This document shows positions 24,588-32,384 of a stretch of 64,000 nucleotides of DNA, piece after piece. The notes beneath the pieces were generated by a model. That model ran no database searches. It had not been told where the DNA came from and saw nothing but the letters and a program-made list of their open reading frames with translations. Position numbers and translations under genes: made by a program. Origin of the DNA: JANQNX01 sp965601665 (lineage in GTDB: Bacteria > Pseudomonadota > Gammaproteobacteria > Eutrophobiales > Eutrophobiaceae). Position 1 is the first letter of the stretch. Each line of letters begins with the position of its first letter. The stretch spans positions 1 to 64,000 of the forward strand of contig OZ271833.1 in assembly GCA_965601665.1 (NCBI GenBank), in the 5' to 3' direction.

Positions 24588-26108
24588 CTAGAAGAAACCC
24601 AGTGGATTGATGTCGTAACTTACCAACATATTTTTTGTCTGTTGGTAATGGTCAAGCATCATCTTGTGTGTTTCACGACCAACGCCAGACTTTTTGTAAC
24701 CACCAAAGGCAGCGTGAGCTGGATACTGGTGATAGCAGTTCATCCAAACTCGACCAGCCTGAATACCCCTGCCCATACGATAGGCCCGGTTGGTATCACG
24801 GGTCCAGACGCCGGCACCAAGACCAAACTCGGTGTCATTGGCGATAGCCAGTGCTTCTGCCTCGTCCTTGAACGTCGTTACTGAAACGACAGGTCCGAAG
24901 ATTTCTTCCTGGAAAACGCGCATCTTGTTGTTGCCTTTAAGGAGCGTCGGCTTGATATAAAACCCGTCACATTGTGCACCTTCCAGAGATTCAGCTTCAC
25001 CGCCTACCAGTACCTGCGCACCTTCGTCTCGGCCGATCTTGATATAGTTGAGGATCTGGTCGAATTGTTCCTGGGAGGCCTGTGCGCCTACCATGACATC
25101 GGTATCAAGCGGGTTACCCCGTTTGATATCGCCAATGCGTTTTACAACCAGCTCGATGAACTGTTCGTAGATTGATTCCTGCACCAGCATACGTGATGGG
25201 CACGTGCACACTTCGCCCTGGTTAAAGAAAGCGAGTACTGCGCCCTCTACAGCCTTACTGACGAAATCGTCTTCCTGGTCCATGATATCTTCAAAGAATA
25301 CGTTCGGTGATTTACCACCCAGCTCCACGGTAGAAGGAATGATATTGTCAGCAGCATATTTCATGATCATGGAGCCTACCGGCGTAGAGCCGGTGAAAGC
25401 GATCTTGCTGATACGCGTACTCGTAGCCAGCGCCTTACCTGCCTCAGCACCAAAACCGTTTACAATATTCAGCACACCTTTTGGTAACAGGTCACTGATC
25501 AATTCGGCAAGAACCAGAATTGATGCCGGGGTTTGTTCTGCCGGTTTCATGATAATGCAGTTGCCTGCTGCAAGCGCGGGCGCCAGCTTCCACGCTGCCA
25601 TCAATAGTGGAAAGTTCCAGGGAATGATTTGACCTACGACGCCCAACGGTTCATGAAAGTGATAGGCAACCGTATTTTCATCAATTTCACTTAGGGAGCC
25701 TTCCTGTGACCTTAAGCATCCTGCGAAATAGCGGAAGTGGTCTGCAGACAGCGGCACATCGGCGTTGAGTGTTTCTCGAATTGCCTTCCCGTTGTCCCAT
25801 GTTTCGGCGACAGCCAGCTTTTCCAGGTTTTCATCGATTCGGTCAGCAATTTTCAACAGTATATTTGAACGTGCTGCAGGTGAGGTACTCGCCCATTCGT
25901 CTTTCACTGCATGTGCCGCATCAAGCGCTTGTTCGATATCTTCATCGGTTGAGCGAGGTATTTTACAAAAGGCCTTGCCATTTACAGGGGATATATTGTC
26001 AAAATATTCTCCCTTGGCAGGGGCTACCCATTCACCACCAATAAAGTTGTCATATTGCGGTTTGAAATCCACTACCGCGCCGTCTGTATTTGGATCAGAA
26101 TAAATCAT
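24588..26108 (-). CDS. NAD-dependent aldehyde dehydrogenase (ExaC/acetaldehyde dehydrogenase type)
   Basis: A full-length 506-aa ALDH: PWNFPLLMAAWKLAPAL cofactor loop, FTGSTPVGS, catalytic Glu in VELGGKSPN, and nucleophile Cys in FFNQGEVCTCPSR. The N- and C-terminal stretches (YDNFIGGEWVAP, NMLVSYDINPLGFF) resemble the ExaC/AldA group that oxidises acetaldehyde and related aldehydes. A small ORF with Fur-like sites upstream precedes it by 86 bp and may share its transcript. Confidence 0.94.
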   Translation of the reverse strand: MIYSDPNTDGAVVDFKPQYDNFIGGEWVAPAKGEYFDNISPVNGKAFCKIPRSTDEDIEQALDAAHAVKDEWASTSPAARSNILLKIADRIDENLEKLAVAETWDNGKAIRETLNADVPLSADHFRYFAGCLRSQEGSLSEIDENTVAYHFHEPLGVVGQIIPWNFPLLMAAWKLAPALAAGNCIIMKPAEQTPASILVLAELISDLLPKGVLNIVNGFGAEAGKALATSTRISKIAFTGSTPVGSMIMKYAADNIIPSTVELGGKSPNVFFEDIMDQEDDFVSKAVEGAVLAFFNQGEVCTCPSRMLVQESIYEQFIELVVKRIGDIKRGNPLDTDVMVGAQASQEQFDQILNYIKIGRDEGAQVLVGGEAESLEGAQCDGFYIKPTLLKGNNKMRVFQEEIFGPVVSVTTFKDEAEALAIANDTEFGLGAGVWTRDTNRAYRMGRGIQAGRVWMNCYHQYPAHAAFGGYKKSGVGRETHKMMLDHYQQTKNMLVSYDINPLGFF

Positions 26109-26194
26109 GATTGCTATCCTCCTCTAATTACTCTGATAGTTATAGTTAACCGGTTTCTGGTGTCTTCAATAAACCAGAAGTGTTGCAAGGCCGA

Positions 26195-26494
26195 TTAATG
26201 TATTTTTCCGTCAGAATTTTTTATCTGCGTACAATTGAAGGCGCAACGAGCTCTCGCCTGGAGAAGTTCGTCACGCCAGATTGTTTGTGCCTGCATTACC
26301 ACTACCTCAACGACCGGGTTGGCGGAAAACTCAGGATGTGTCTGTATTTGTTTCATCATATGCACCAGCGCCATGGCATGATTCACCGATGGTTCTTTGA
26401 CGTAACAGGACATCAATCGTACTAGTGATGACAGAAGGGCACATAGATCTGGAAATTCGGCTGGGTCTTTATCTTTACTGAACTTATTTTGCAT
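26195..26494 (-). CDS. Hypothetical 99-aa protein upstream of the aldehyde dehydrogenase
   Basis: A helical, Cys- and Met-containing cytoplasmic protein (LCALLSSLVRLMSCYVKEPSVNHAMALVHMMKQI). No domain recognised. It lies between two Fur-like boxes and the aldehyde dehydrogenase on the same strand, so it may be the first gene of an iron-responsive transcript. Confidence 0.6.
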   Translation of the reverse strand: MQNKFSKDKDPAEFPDLCALLSSLVRLMSCYVKEPSVNHAMALVHMMKQIQTHPEFSANPVVEVVVMQAQTIWRDELLQARARCAFNCTQIKNSDGKIH

Positions 26495-26534
26495 ATTTAC
26501 TGACGACGTCTTTTACATCGACATTCCTTATCTT

Positions 26535-26552
26535 ATTGATATTGTTATCAAT
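26535..26552 (-). promoter_or_regulatory. Fur-like box 1
   Basis: ATTGATAttgTTATCAAT, an imperfect Fur-type palindrome 41 bp upstream of the 99-aa gene. Confidence 0.4.
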
Positions 26553-26610
26553 ATATTTTCTGAAACAGTTTTCAGCTTGCTCTATATTTTAATGTACAAA
26601 TATTAATATA

Positions 26611-26629
26611 AATGATAATCGTTATCAAT
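26611..26629 (-). promoter_or_regulatory. Fur-like box 2
   Basis: Centred on GATAATCGTTATC, close to the GATAATGATAATCATTATC consensus. Upstream of the 99-aa gene and aldehyde dehydrogenase. Confidence 0.55.
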
Positions 26630-26794
26630 ATAAAGCAGTCGAAATGCAATAATTAGTTCTCTGTAGTGCCGGGAAAGAACAGCCGTAATCGGCATGATTA
26701 CGGAGTTAAATGACAAAAGGATGGTTTTATTATGTCGTTGCAGTGTCTATTTCAAATATAAAAGATGACCGTCCCTGGTCACCATCATCTTGAT

Positions 26795-27208
26795 CTATGC
26801 GGCTTGTTTTGTTGCATCTATCATCACACCTGCAAGTGTCATGTAGGTTTCAGTCCATGCCGCTTTAACATCCTCGGTAAATCCATCTCCAAGCCCTTGC
26901 TCTAATGTCCATAATAACGCAGTGGCGACCTTGGCGTAGTCTTCTTCTTTTACACCGTAGCCGGCATGGCGTTTACCCATATCCTGTACCGCAGGAATGA
27001 TGCTTTCCAGGTCATTCAGACTGCCTACGGCAGTATCAAGCATGGTCATGAGTTTCTTGCCTTGTTCCGTCATGTCATGGGTGAAAAGTGGTTTTACTTC
27101 AGGTGATAATTCAAACAACCTCGCATAAAACATTGCGGCCGCTTGTTCTGAAATCGGTTTTACCTGTGCCCATGTACTGGTAACCAGATCAATTTGTTGT
27201 GGAGTCAT
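26795..27208 (-). CDS. Single-domain haemoglobin (VHb/flavohaemoglobin-type globin)
   Basis: 137 aa with the bacterial globin pattern: FYARLFELSPEVKPLF (B/C helices with TyrB10 and PheCD1 equivalents), GKRHAGYGV with proximal HisF8, and WTLEQGLGDGFTEDVKAAW. There is no reductase domain. It is the last gene of a five-gene redox operon. In nitrate/nitrite-metabolising cells such globins commonly detoxify NO as dioxygenases; here the reductant could come from the operon's flavoprotein (inference). Confidence 0.93.
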   Translation of the reverse strand: MTPQQIDLVTSTWAQVKPISEQAAAMFYARLFELSPEVKPLFTHDMTEQGKKLMTMLDTAVGSLNDLESIIPAVQDMGKRHAGYGVKEEDYAKVATALLWTLEQGLGDGFTEDVKAAWTETYMTLAGVMIDATKQAA

Positions 27209-27231
27209 TGTGTTGTCCTCGTAAGGTAGTT

Positions 27232-27597
27232 TTAAGGTTTGTGACTTTTTGCCAATTCGACCATGTAGTCCACAGCCGCCTTGACTTCTTCATCTGTCAA
27301 CTCAGGATTTCCACCGCGTTCGGGCATCATGCTGTCATCGGGACCAAAGAATCCATTGATAGCATGTTCGTAAAGTACTTCCTTGCCCTTATCGATGCGA
27401 AAACCCCATTCTTCATAATCAAGGGGGATAGGTGCACCTGCTATCCCCCAGCCATGACAGCCCTCGCACGTGTCCATCCAGATTGCCTTTGCCTTGATTA
27501 AATGCGCGTCATCAAAATCCTTGTAACGGGATTTATCTTCAGCTTGAACAATCGAAGTAAAAAACAATATTGAAATAACAAGTGTGAGGGCACGCAT
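27232..27597 (-). CDS. Monohaem c-type cytochrome of the redox operon
   Basis: 121 aa: signal peptide (…FFTSIVQA), haem site CEGCHGWG, and MMPERGG with a candidate distal Met. It resembles a cytochrome c5-like carrier. It starts 4 bp after the stop of the Tll0287-like gene and 23 bp before the globin. Confidence 0.9.
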   Translation of the reverse strand: MRALTLVISILFFTSIVQAEDKSRYKDFDDAHLIKAKAIWMDTCEGCHGWGIAGAPIPLDYEEWGFRIDKGKEVLYEHAINGFFGPDDSMMPERGGNPELTDEEVKAAVDYMVELAKSHKP

Positions 27598-27601
27598 CGT
27601 A

Positions 27602-28189
27602 TTAACCCTTAACCGGTATACGAATCACGACGCCGCCCATGACATCGCCAAGTTTGAAATCACTCTTGGGCGTATCCTTGTGCTCGTTATGGCAACTGAC
27701 ACATACCGGTGCTACGGCGGGGTCAGCATAAACGGCAGTGAAATAAGTGGTACCACCAAGTTCTTCTACACCGTAGTAGTTCTCACCCTTGTTTTCGGCA
27801 ACATAGGCAAGGCCAGCTTTTTCTACCTCCGTGCGTGGTGCATTTTGCTTGTTGATAGGCCACAACGATTGCAGCGAATAGGTGAACTGGTCGGTCTTTT
27901 TGGAAACTTCTTCAGCACCAAAACGGAACATCTGTGCCGGTAACACCAGTGCCTTGTCATCTTCGAAGTGTTCGCTGGCCTTGATGACCTTATCTTTCTT
28001 GACTAGTCTGTTCACAATTTTTTTTGTGTAGACAGCGCGGTCAGTTGACATTACCAGGTGTAACCAGTCCGCCAATTGCTTGGGTGTGAATGTAGGGGTT
28101 TCCGCGATTTCCGATGAAGCAGTTAGCGGTATAGCCAGAACTGCGACGATCGAACTCGTCAGTAACACTTTTTTTAGTCTAGACATCAT
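27602..28189 (-). CDS. Tll0287-like (DUF3365) c-type haem protein
   Basis: 195 aa with a signal peptide and the Tll0287/DUF3365 layout: an N-terminal helix (LADWLHLVMSTDRAVYTKKIV), PAQMFRFGAEEV, SLWPINKQNAPRTEVEKAGL, and the haem site PVCVSCHNEHKDTP followed by GDVMGGVVIRIPV. The domain is otherwise found as a haem or redox sensor or as a periplasmic haem protein. An AGGAGAA ribosome site precedes the ATG at 28189. Third gene of the redox operon. Confidence 0.85.
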   Translation of the reverse strand: MMSRLKKVLLTSSIVAVLAIPLTASSEIAETPTFTPKQLADWLHLVMSTDRAVYTKKIVNRLVKKDKVIKASEHFEDDKALVLPAQMFRFGAEEVSKKTDQFTYSLQSLWPINKQNAPRTEVEKAGLAYVAENKGENYYGVEELGGTTYFTAVYADPAVAPVCVSCHNEHKDTPKSDFKLGDVMGGVVIRIPVKG

Positions 28190-28220
28190 ACTTCTCCTGT
28201 AGAAATGACAGTATTACGGT

Positions 28221-29657
28221 TTAAAACAATTCATTATTTTGCTGTTCACGAAGACGCTTTTTCTTTTCCTCTGCCTCAATCATCCGAACCTCGGCCATAT
28301 CCATGCTTTCAATATGCACCGATGGTTGTCCGGAAAAATTATTTTTAATCAGTGCCAGATCAGCGAGTGCATCGATACTGAAGCCAAGGCTATGGCAGTC
28401 CATGCAAACAGGTCTGATCATCTTTTCATTCGGTTTAAGCGTATCGTTCTGGTTATGCTGAACGATGCCCATATAAAACATGCCGTCCATGAATTCCTTT
28501 TCTATCCGTGGCATATGACAGGTAGCGCAGGTGACACCACTGTGTTCCGGTAGCTCGCCAACCTGTTCCTTTTTCCAGAGCTCGTGGTGCGGGGAATCGA
28601 TATACGCCAGGCTATGTTCATCATTATGGCAACCCAGGCAGGCATCGATGGATGCGATTTTCGTATCGTAATCATGAGCACCATGACAGCTGTTGCAGGT
28701 TAGCTCCTCGTGTTTTGCGTCCTTTTTCATTGGCAGTTTTGCCATGGCAGGTGTCATGGGTGAAAGGTCGCGCTCCAGTTTTTCCACATCGAGACGCATA
28801 CCGTGTTTACCTATGAGAAAGCCATCAACTTCTGGTGTGTGACAAGTTGCACAGGCCTTGTGGTCTGGCTTGTTCACCCAGACCGTTTCTTCCTCGATAG
28901 TTTGCTGATGGCAGGCATTACAATTCACACCGCTGTTGGCATGTGCAGTGTCGTACCAGGAATGGACGATCTCTATATCTACATCGATGTCCTGTGGGTA
29001 AACGGCTTCAACCAGTTTCAACCTCTCCAGTGGATAGTCCCTGCTGGGATAGTCGGGCAATACTGCTGCGTATTCAGCCAGGTTCAAATCAGGAGGTAGT
29101 TCCTGTCTATCCAGTATGTCGGGTTTATGCAGATGCTTGACCAGATAGTCTTCATACAGCGCCTGGTTGTCGTGATAATTGTGACAGCCGGCTGATGCAC
29201 AGGTATCAAAGGCCATCCCTTCGTGGCTGGGTCTTTCCTTGGCAATGTCGTTGTGGCAAAGGTTGCAATAGTCCGGTGGCATGGTCAGGCCCATGTCCTG
29301 TGTGATTTCAGGATTGTGCTCCACGTGACAGGTGACGCAGTAGCGGGCGTCGAGTATTTCTACCCGGTCGGCATTCCTTGGATCGGTAAATTTACTCTTT
29401 GGATGTTTATCCTTGTTTTCTTTCAATGCATCGCCATGGCAATTCATGCAGGCATTTTGTATCGCTTCTTCATCGGCGAACGATTCGCTATGGCAGGCAT
29501 TGCAGGCGAGTTCAATCTGGTGATGGCCATGGGTGGTTTCACCAGGAAGGAAAATGCTTTTATCTGCTGCCTTGTTATTAATCTTCATTACCAGGTACGT
29601 TGTTAATGCAATCGTTAATAAAATCCATGTCAGCCATAGCCACGTGTTTCTTTTCAC
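28221..29657 (-). CDS. Membrane-anchored 11-haem cytochrome c
   Basis: 478 aa with an uncleaved N-terminal helix (WLWLTWILLTIALTTYLV) and eleven haem-binding motifs. Ten are CxxCH (first at 52-56 and 70-74) and one is CxxxxCH (CASAGCH, 153-159). SGVNCNACHQ and SGVTCATCHMPR recall the NrfA/HAO multihaem groups, but I cannot assign an enzyme. The tail is a charged helix (EEKKKRLREQQ). It follows the membrane flavoprotein by 22 bp and should receive electrons on the periplasmic side. A nitrite or other N-oxide substrate is suggested only by the operon's regulation. Confidence 0.85.
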   Translation of the reverse strand: MKRNTWLWLTWILLTIALTTYLVMKINNKAADKSIFLPGETTHGHHQIELACNACHSESFADEEAIQNACMNCHGDALKENKDKHPKSKFTDPRNADRVEILDARYCVTCHVEHNPEITQDMGLTMPPDYCNLCHNDIAKERPSHEGMAFDTCASAGCHNYHDNQALYEDYLVKHLHKPDILDRQELPPDLNLAEYAAVLPDYPSRDYPLERLKLVEAVYPQDIDVDIEIVHSWYDTAHANSGVNCNACHQQTIEEETVWVNKPDHKACATCHTPEVDGFLIGKHGMRLDVEKLERDLSPMTPAMAKLPMKKDAKHEELTCNSCHGAHDYDTKIASIDACLGCHNDEHSLAYIDSPHHELWKKEQVGELPEHSGVTCATCHMPRIEKEFMDGMFYMGIVQHNQNDTLKPNEKMIRPVCMDCHSLGFSIDALADLALIKNNFSGQPSVHIESMDMAEVRMIEAEEKKKRLREQQNNELF

Positions 29658-29679
29658 CTAACTTGAATCCTTTCAATGC

Positions 29680-31620
29680 CTAGAAGTAATAGGTTTTGAA
29701 GATGTGAAAACCAAGCAAAACGGGGATTGGCCAGAACAACAGGATATGCAACCAGTTACCAAGGCTTCGAACCTGTCTGACTGTCCTGGCTTCCAGTTTG
29801 TGTTCAAGCGCTATGACCGAACCAACCACGGTGCCCACCAGTAGCAGCGCGGTAAAACTCATCATCAACAGGAAATTAATGTTGTCGCCAAGGCGAAAGC
29901 CGGTATGCACGAGTAAAGCAAAGATCGCAGAACCGCCTAACAAGGCATGCAGCAGTCTCCAGATTGGAAAGTCACCCCAACTGAACCATTTAATTCGTTT
30001 GCGCAATGAAAGGATTAACACCAACGTGGTCATGCCCAGTAGCGTAAAGCCGCTGATTTGTTTAAACAGGCTATCTGTCCACAGCATGTCCCAGCGCCAG
30101 GGAACCTGTACGGTGCTGTTATACGGCACCGCGGGTAACAGGTAGGCAATAGCACACATGATGAAAATTACTGCCGAGCCATACCACAAGGGTTTCCATG
30201 CCCTGACAGGTTCGATATCTTTCTGGCCCAGCATGTTAACCAGCAAAGGTTTGCATGACCCGCATACCGTCGATGCGCCTGTTTTTTCAGCCAGCGCCTG
30301 TACCGTGCTGCATCCGTTCTCAATCTCCTTAGCTAGATAGCCGCGGGACAGGCCATTGCAGGAACAAATGGTTGCCTCGGCTGGCCAAAGGTTTACTTCT
30401 TCAAGACTGTCACTGTCCCACAGCTCGCCAGTTTCAACGAAGTGTTTTAGTTGCCAGGGGAAGAGTAATTTGCCTTTCTTTACATGTTCTTTAAGTTGAA
30501 TCAGCTCGGCCCATTCACCAATGGCGATCACGCCGAGCAGCTGACCACGATATACATTCAGGCGTCGATAGAGTTTGTCCTTTTGGAAAATATACTGCGT
30601 GTAGGTACGCGTGCTTTCGTCAACGTCGCCCATGCTAAATACTGGCAGACCAACAACTTTAAGGCTGGTTGCCAGTACCGTGCCCTTGTACTTACTGGGT
30701 ATACTGGCGATATTGCGGGCAGCAATGCCTGCCTGTTCAAAACCGGGCGCAACAATGCCGTACACTTCGCCCAGGTGTTCACAACATTCACCAATAGCAT
30801 AAATATCGGGATCGCTGGTCTGCATACTGTCATTGACCTTGATGCCACGACCAAAGGCCAGTTTTGACTGCCTGGCCAATTCAATGTTGGGTCGAATCCC
30901 GGTTGACACAATAAGCGTGTCGCAATGAATGGTTTCTCCAGATCGCAGTTCTATTGATCGGATTCGGTTTTCACTATCACCGTGTATCGCTTTGACACTA
31001 TCTTGCAGATAGACATGAATACCCATGCTAATGACGTGCTGTTTGAATAGCTCTGCGGCTGTTTCATCAAGTTGACGGAACATTAAATAGCGGTTGTGTT
31101 CGATGACACTGACATCAGTACTATATCTTTGCATTGCCCTGGCTGCTTCCAGGCCAAGTAGCCCGCCACCCAGCACAACGGTACGGCGACTGCGGACGCG
31201 GCGCGCGATGAGTTTTTCTGCATCATCCATGCTGCGAAACTGGTAGATGCCTTCGAGATCGATGCCTGGTATTTCAGGAATGAATGGACTGGAACCAGTA
31301 GCAAGGATTAGTTGCTCGTATTCCTGTACATTGCCATATTCATCCTCAATAAGTTTGTTCTCACGGTCTATGCGCTCTACACGGCAATTAAAACGCTGGA
31401 TGAGTAGACTTGAATCAGTATTCGCACCGGTAATGACGATGTCTTCGTGGTTTACCTCACCGGCAAGCAAAGACGATAACCTCACACGGTTGTAAGGGAC
31501 CCATGATTCATCACCATAAATAACGACAGGTTGCCCGGTTGAATAATCAAGCAACTCACTGACGAAACGCATACCAACCGGGCCACTGCCAATGATGACA
31601 ATGGGCTTTTGGCCATTCAT
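29680..31620 (-). CDS. NirB-like flavoprotein with [2Fe-2S] domain fused to a ferric-reductase-like membrane domain
   Basis: 646 aa. Residues 1-400 match the FAD/NAD(P) half of NirB (IVIIGSGPVGM; VVLGGGLLGLEAARAM; YAIGECCEH). Next comes a BFD-like [2Fe-2S] domain (CSCNGLSRGYL … CGSCKPLL), then about five membrane helices. Two of these each carry a His pair with 13 residues between (LLHALLGG…LVHTG and WLHILLFW…GFHIF), the bis-haem spacing of NOX/ferric reductases. There is no siroheme domain. Predicted path: NAD(P)H, FAD, FeS, haem b, periplasm. ATG 31620 is chosen because a GTG at 31695 falls inside the leader terminator. First gene of the five-gene operon. Confidence 0.85.
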   Translation of the reverse strand: MNGQKPIVIIGSGPVGMRFVSELLDYSTGQPVVIYGDESWVPYNRVRLSSLLAGEVNHEDIVITGANTDSSLLIQRFNCRVERIDRENKLIEDEYGNVQEYEQLILATGSSPFIPEIPGIDLEGIYQFRSMDDAEKLIARRVRSRRTVVLGGGLLGLEAARAMQRYSTDVSVIEHNRYLMFRQLDETAAELFKQHVISMGIHVYLQDSVKAIHGDSENRIRSIELRSGETIHCDTLIVSTGIRPNIELARQSKLAFGRGIKVNDSMQTSDPDIYAIGECCEHLGEVYGIVAPGFEQAGIAARNIASIPSKYKGTVLATSLKVVGLPVFSMGDVDESTRTYTQYIFQKDKLYRRLNVYRGQLLGVIAIGEWAELIQLKEHVKKGKLLFPWQLKHFVETGELWDSDSLEEVNLWPAEATICSCNGLSRGYLAKEIENGCSTVQALAEKTGASTVCGSCKPLLVNMLGQKDIEPVRAWKPLWYGSAVIFIMCAIAYLLPAVPYNSTVQVPWRWDMLWTDSLFKQISGFTLLGMTTLVLILSLRKRIKWFSWGDFPIWRLLHALLGGSAIFALLVHTGFRLGDNINFLLMMSFTALLLVGTVVGSVIALEHKLEARTVRQVRSLGNWLHILLFWPIPVLLGFHIFKTYYF

Positions 31621-31689
31621 AAGAATGCTTTCCGCTTGTCTTGTATCCAGTTTTAATGCTGTATTCACAATTTTCTGACCCAAAAAAAA

Positions 31690-31729
31690 CGCCACAAGTC
31701 AATTGATAGCCAATCAACCATGTGACGCC
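31690..31729 (-). terminator. Leader terminator/attenuator of the redox operon
   Basis: On the minus strand a long hairpin (outer CGTCACA/TGTGGCG, inner GGTTGAT/ATCAATT) is followed by eight T. The motif CAAAGGCGT (31733-31725) overlaps its 5' side, exactly as in the nrtA leader. Upstream lies a second hairpin, AGTAAC-6 nt-GTTACT (31749-31766). Expected to be bypassed by NasT. Confidence 0.7.
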
Positions 31730-31810
31730 TTTGTCCCTTAAATAATCGAGTAACTAAAACGTTACTGTTTCTACATATATCAATCCCGCCATTAGGATCG
31801 CTAATTAGTT

Positions 31811-31827
31811 TGCAGAATTTATGCCAT
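31811..31827 (-). promoter_or_regulatory. Sigma-54-like promoter of the redox operon
   Basis: On the minus strand TGGCATAAATTCTGCA keeps GG-N10-GC and most of the -24/-12 consensus. The predicted start is near 31800, giving a leader of about 180 nt. Confidence 0.5.
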
Positions 31828-32213
31828 TAACTCATTCCCGTTTAAGTAATTGTTTTTCATGTAAATGAAAAATTTGTTATGTGCGTAAGCAGTATTTTTC
31901 TGCACTGTTTTGATTAACGCTGCATCATTATTGAACAAGACGAGTCTGCAAACGTGCTGCCAGTTTGACTTAATAATAAAAATGACAAGCACAAAAATGC
32001 ACATGTTTTTATCTGACCATTACTCTTTAACCTTCTACAACAAAATTTTAAGCCTGAAGTTGACCATGCATTAGCGTTAATAACGTGTTGTTGAAAATGT
32101 TTGGCACTTAAATCGGGCAAACAGGTTTAATTACGTTCTATTGTTGTGCATGACAAACTGGTCTTATTAAGGTTTGAAAATAAAAAATACAGGAATATCA
32201 GCTTGATATAATG

Positions 32214-32230
32214 TTGGCCTGGAATTTGCT
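32214..32230 (+). promoter_or_regulatory. Sigma-54 promoter of the porin-nasT-nasS transcript
   Basis: TTGGCCTGGAATTTGCT has GG-N10-GC with TTGC at -12. The predicted start is about 32241, 144 nt before the GTG start of the porin. Confidence 0.65.
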
Positions 32231-32286
32231 GATTAGGATTACAAAACGTGGGAGTAATTATTTATTGCCCAGCGTTAAGTTGATTA

Positions 32287-32359
32287 CAAAGGCGTAGTCA
32301 CCGTATTGAATTGGTAAAGGAGCCACGCACAGCGTCATGTCTGTGCTGGCTTTTTTTTT
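32287..32359 (+). terminator. Leader with CAAAGGCGT motif and attenuator ahead of the porin gene
   Basis: CAAAGGCGT (32287-32295) is followed by the hairpin AGCC..GCACAG/CTGTGC.GGCT (32321-32351) and nine T, all before the coding region. An intrinsic terminator inside a leader implies regulated antitermination; nasT lies in the same transcript. Confidence 0.75.
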
Positions 32360-32384
32360 GCTTTTTAAAAATGGGAGAACTTAA

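Larger units (their letters stand above)
26495..26794. other. 300-bp intergenic region with Fur-like sites
   Basis: It contains two AT-rich palindromes resembling Fur boxes (annotated) and an 8-bp hairpin CCGTAATC-ggcat-GATTACGG (26683-26703) of unknown role. No supported gene. Confidence 0.6.
31621..32384. other. 764-bp divergent regulatory region of the nitrogen genes
   Basis: It separates the minus-strand redox operon from the plus-strand nitrate genes and holds a sigma-54-like promoter plus attenuated leader in each direction (annotated). The middle (about 31830-32200) is AT-rich and likely holds activator sites; no NtrC site could be named with confidence. No gene is supported here. Confidence 0.7.

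Noticed and set aside
31621..31695. GTG start 75 nt upstream for the NirB-like membrane flavoprotein
   Set aside because: The codon lies in the stem of the leader terminator, and the added residues are not part of the FAD fold. ATG 31620 begins just before IVIIGSG.
31819..32120. Two short minus-strand frames upstream of the redox operon
   Set aside because: They lie in the divergent regulatory region, overlap the sigma-54-like promoter, and have no ribosome sites or family signature.
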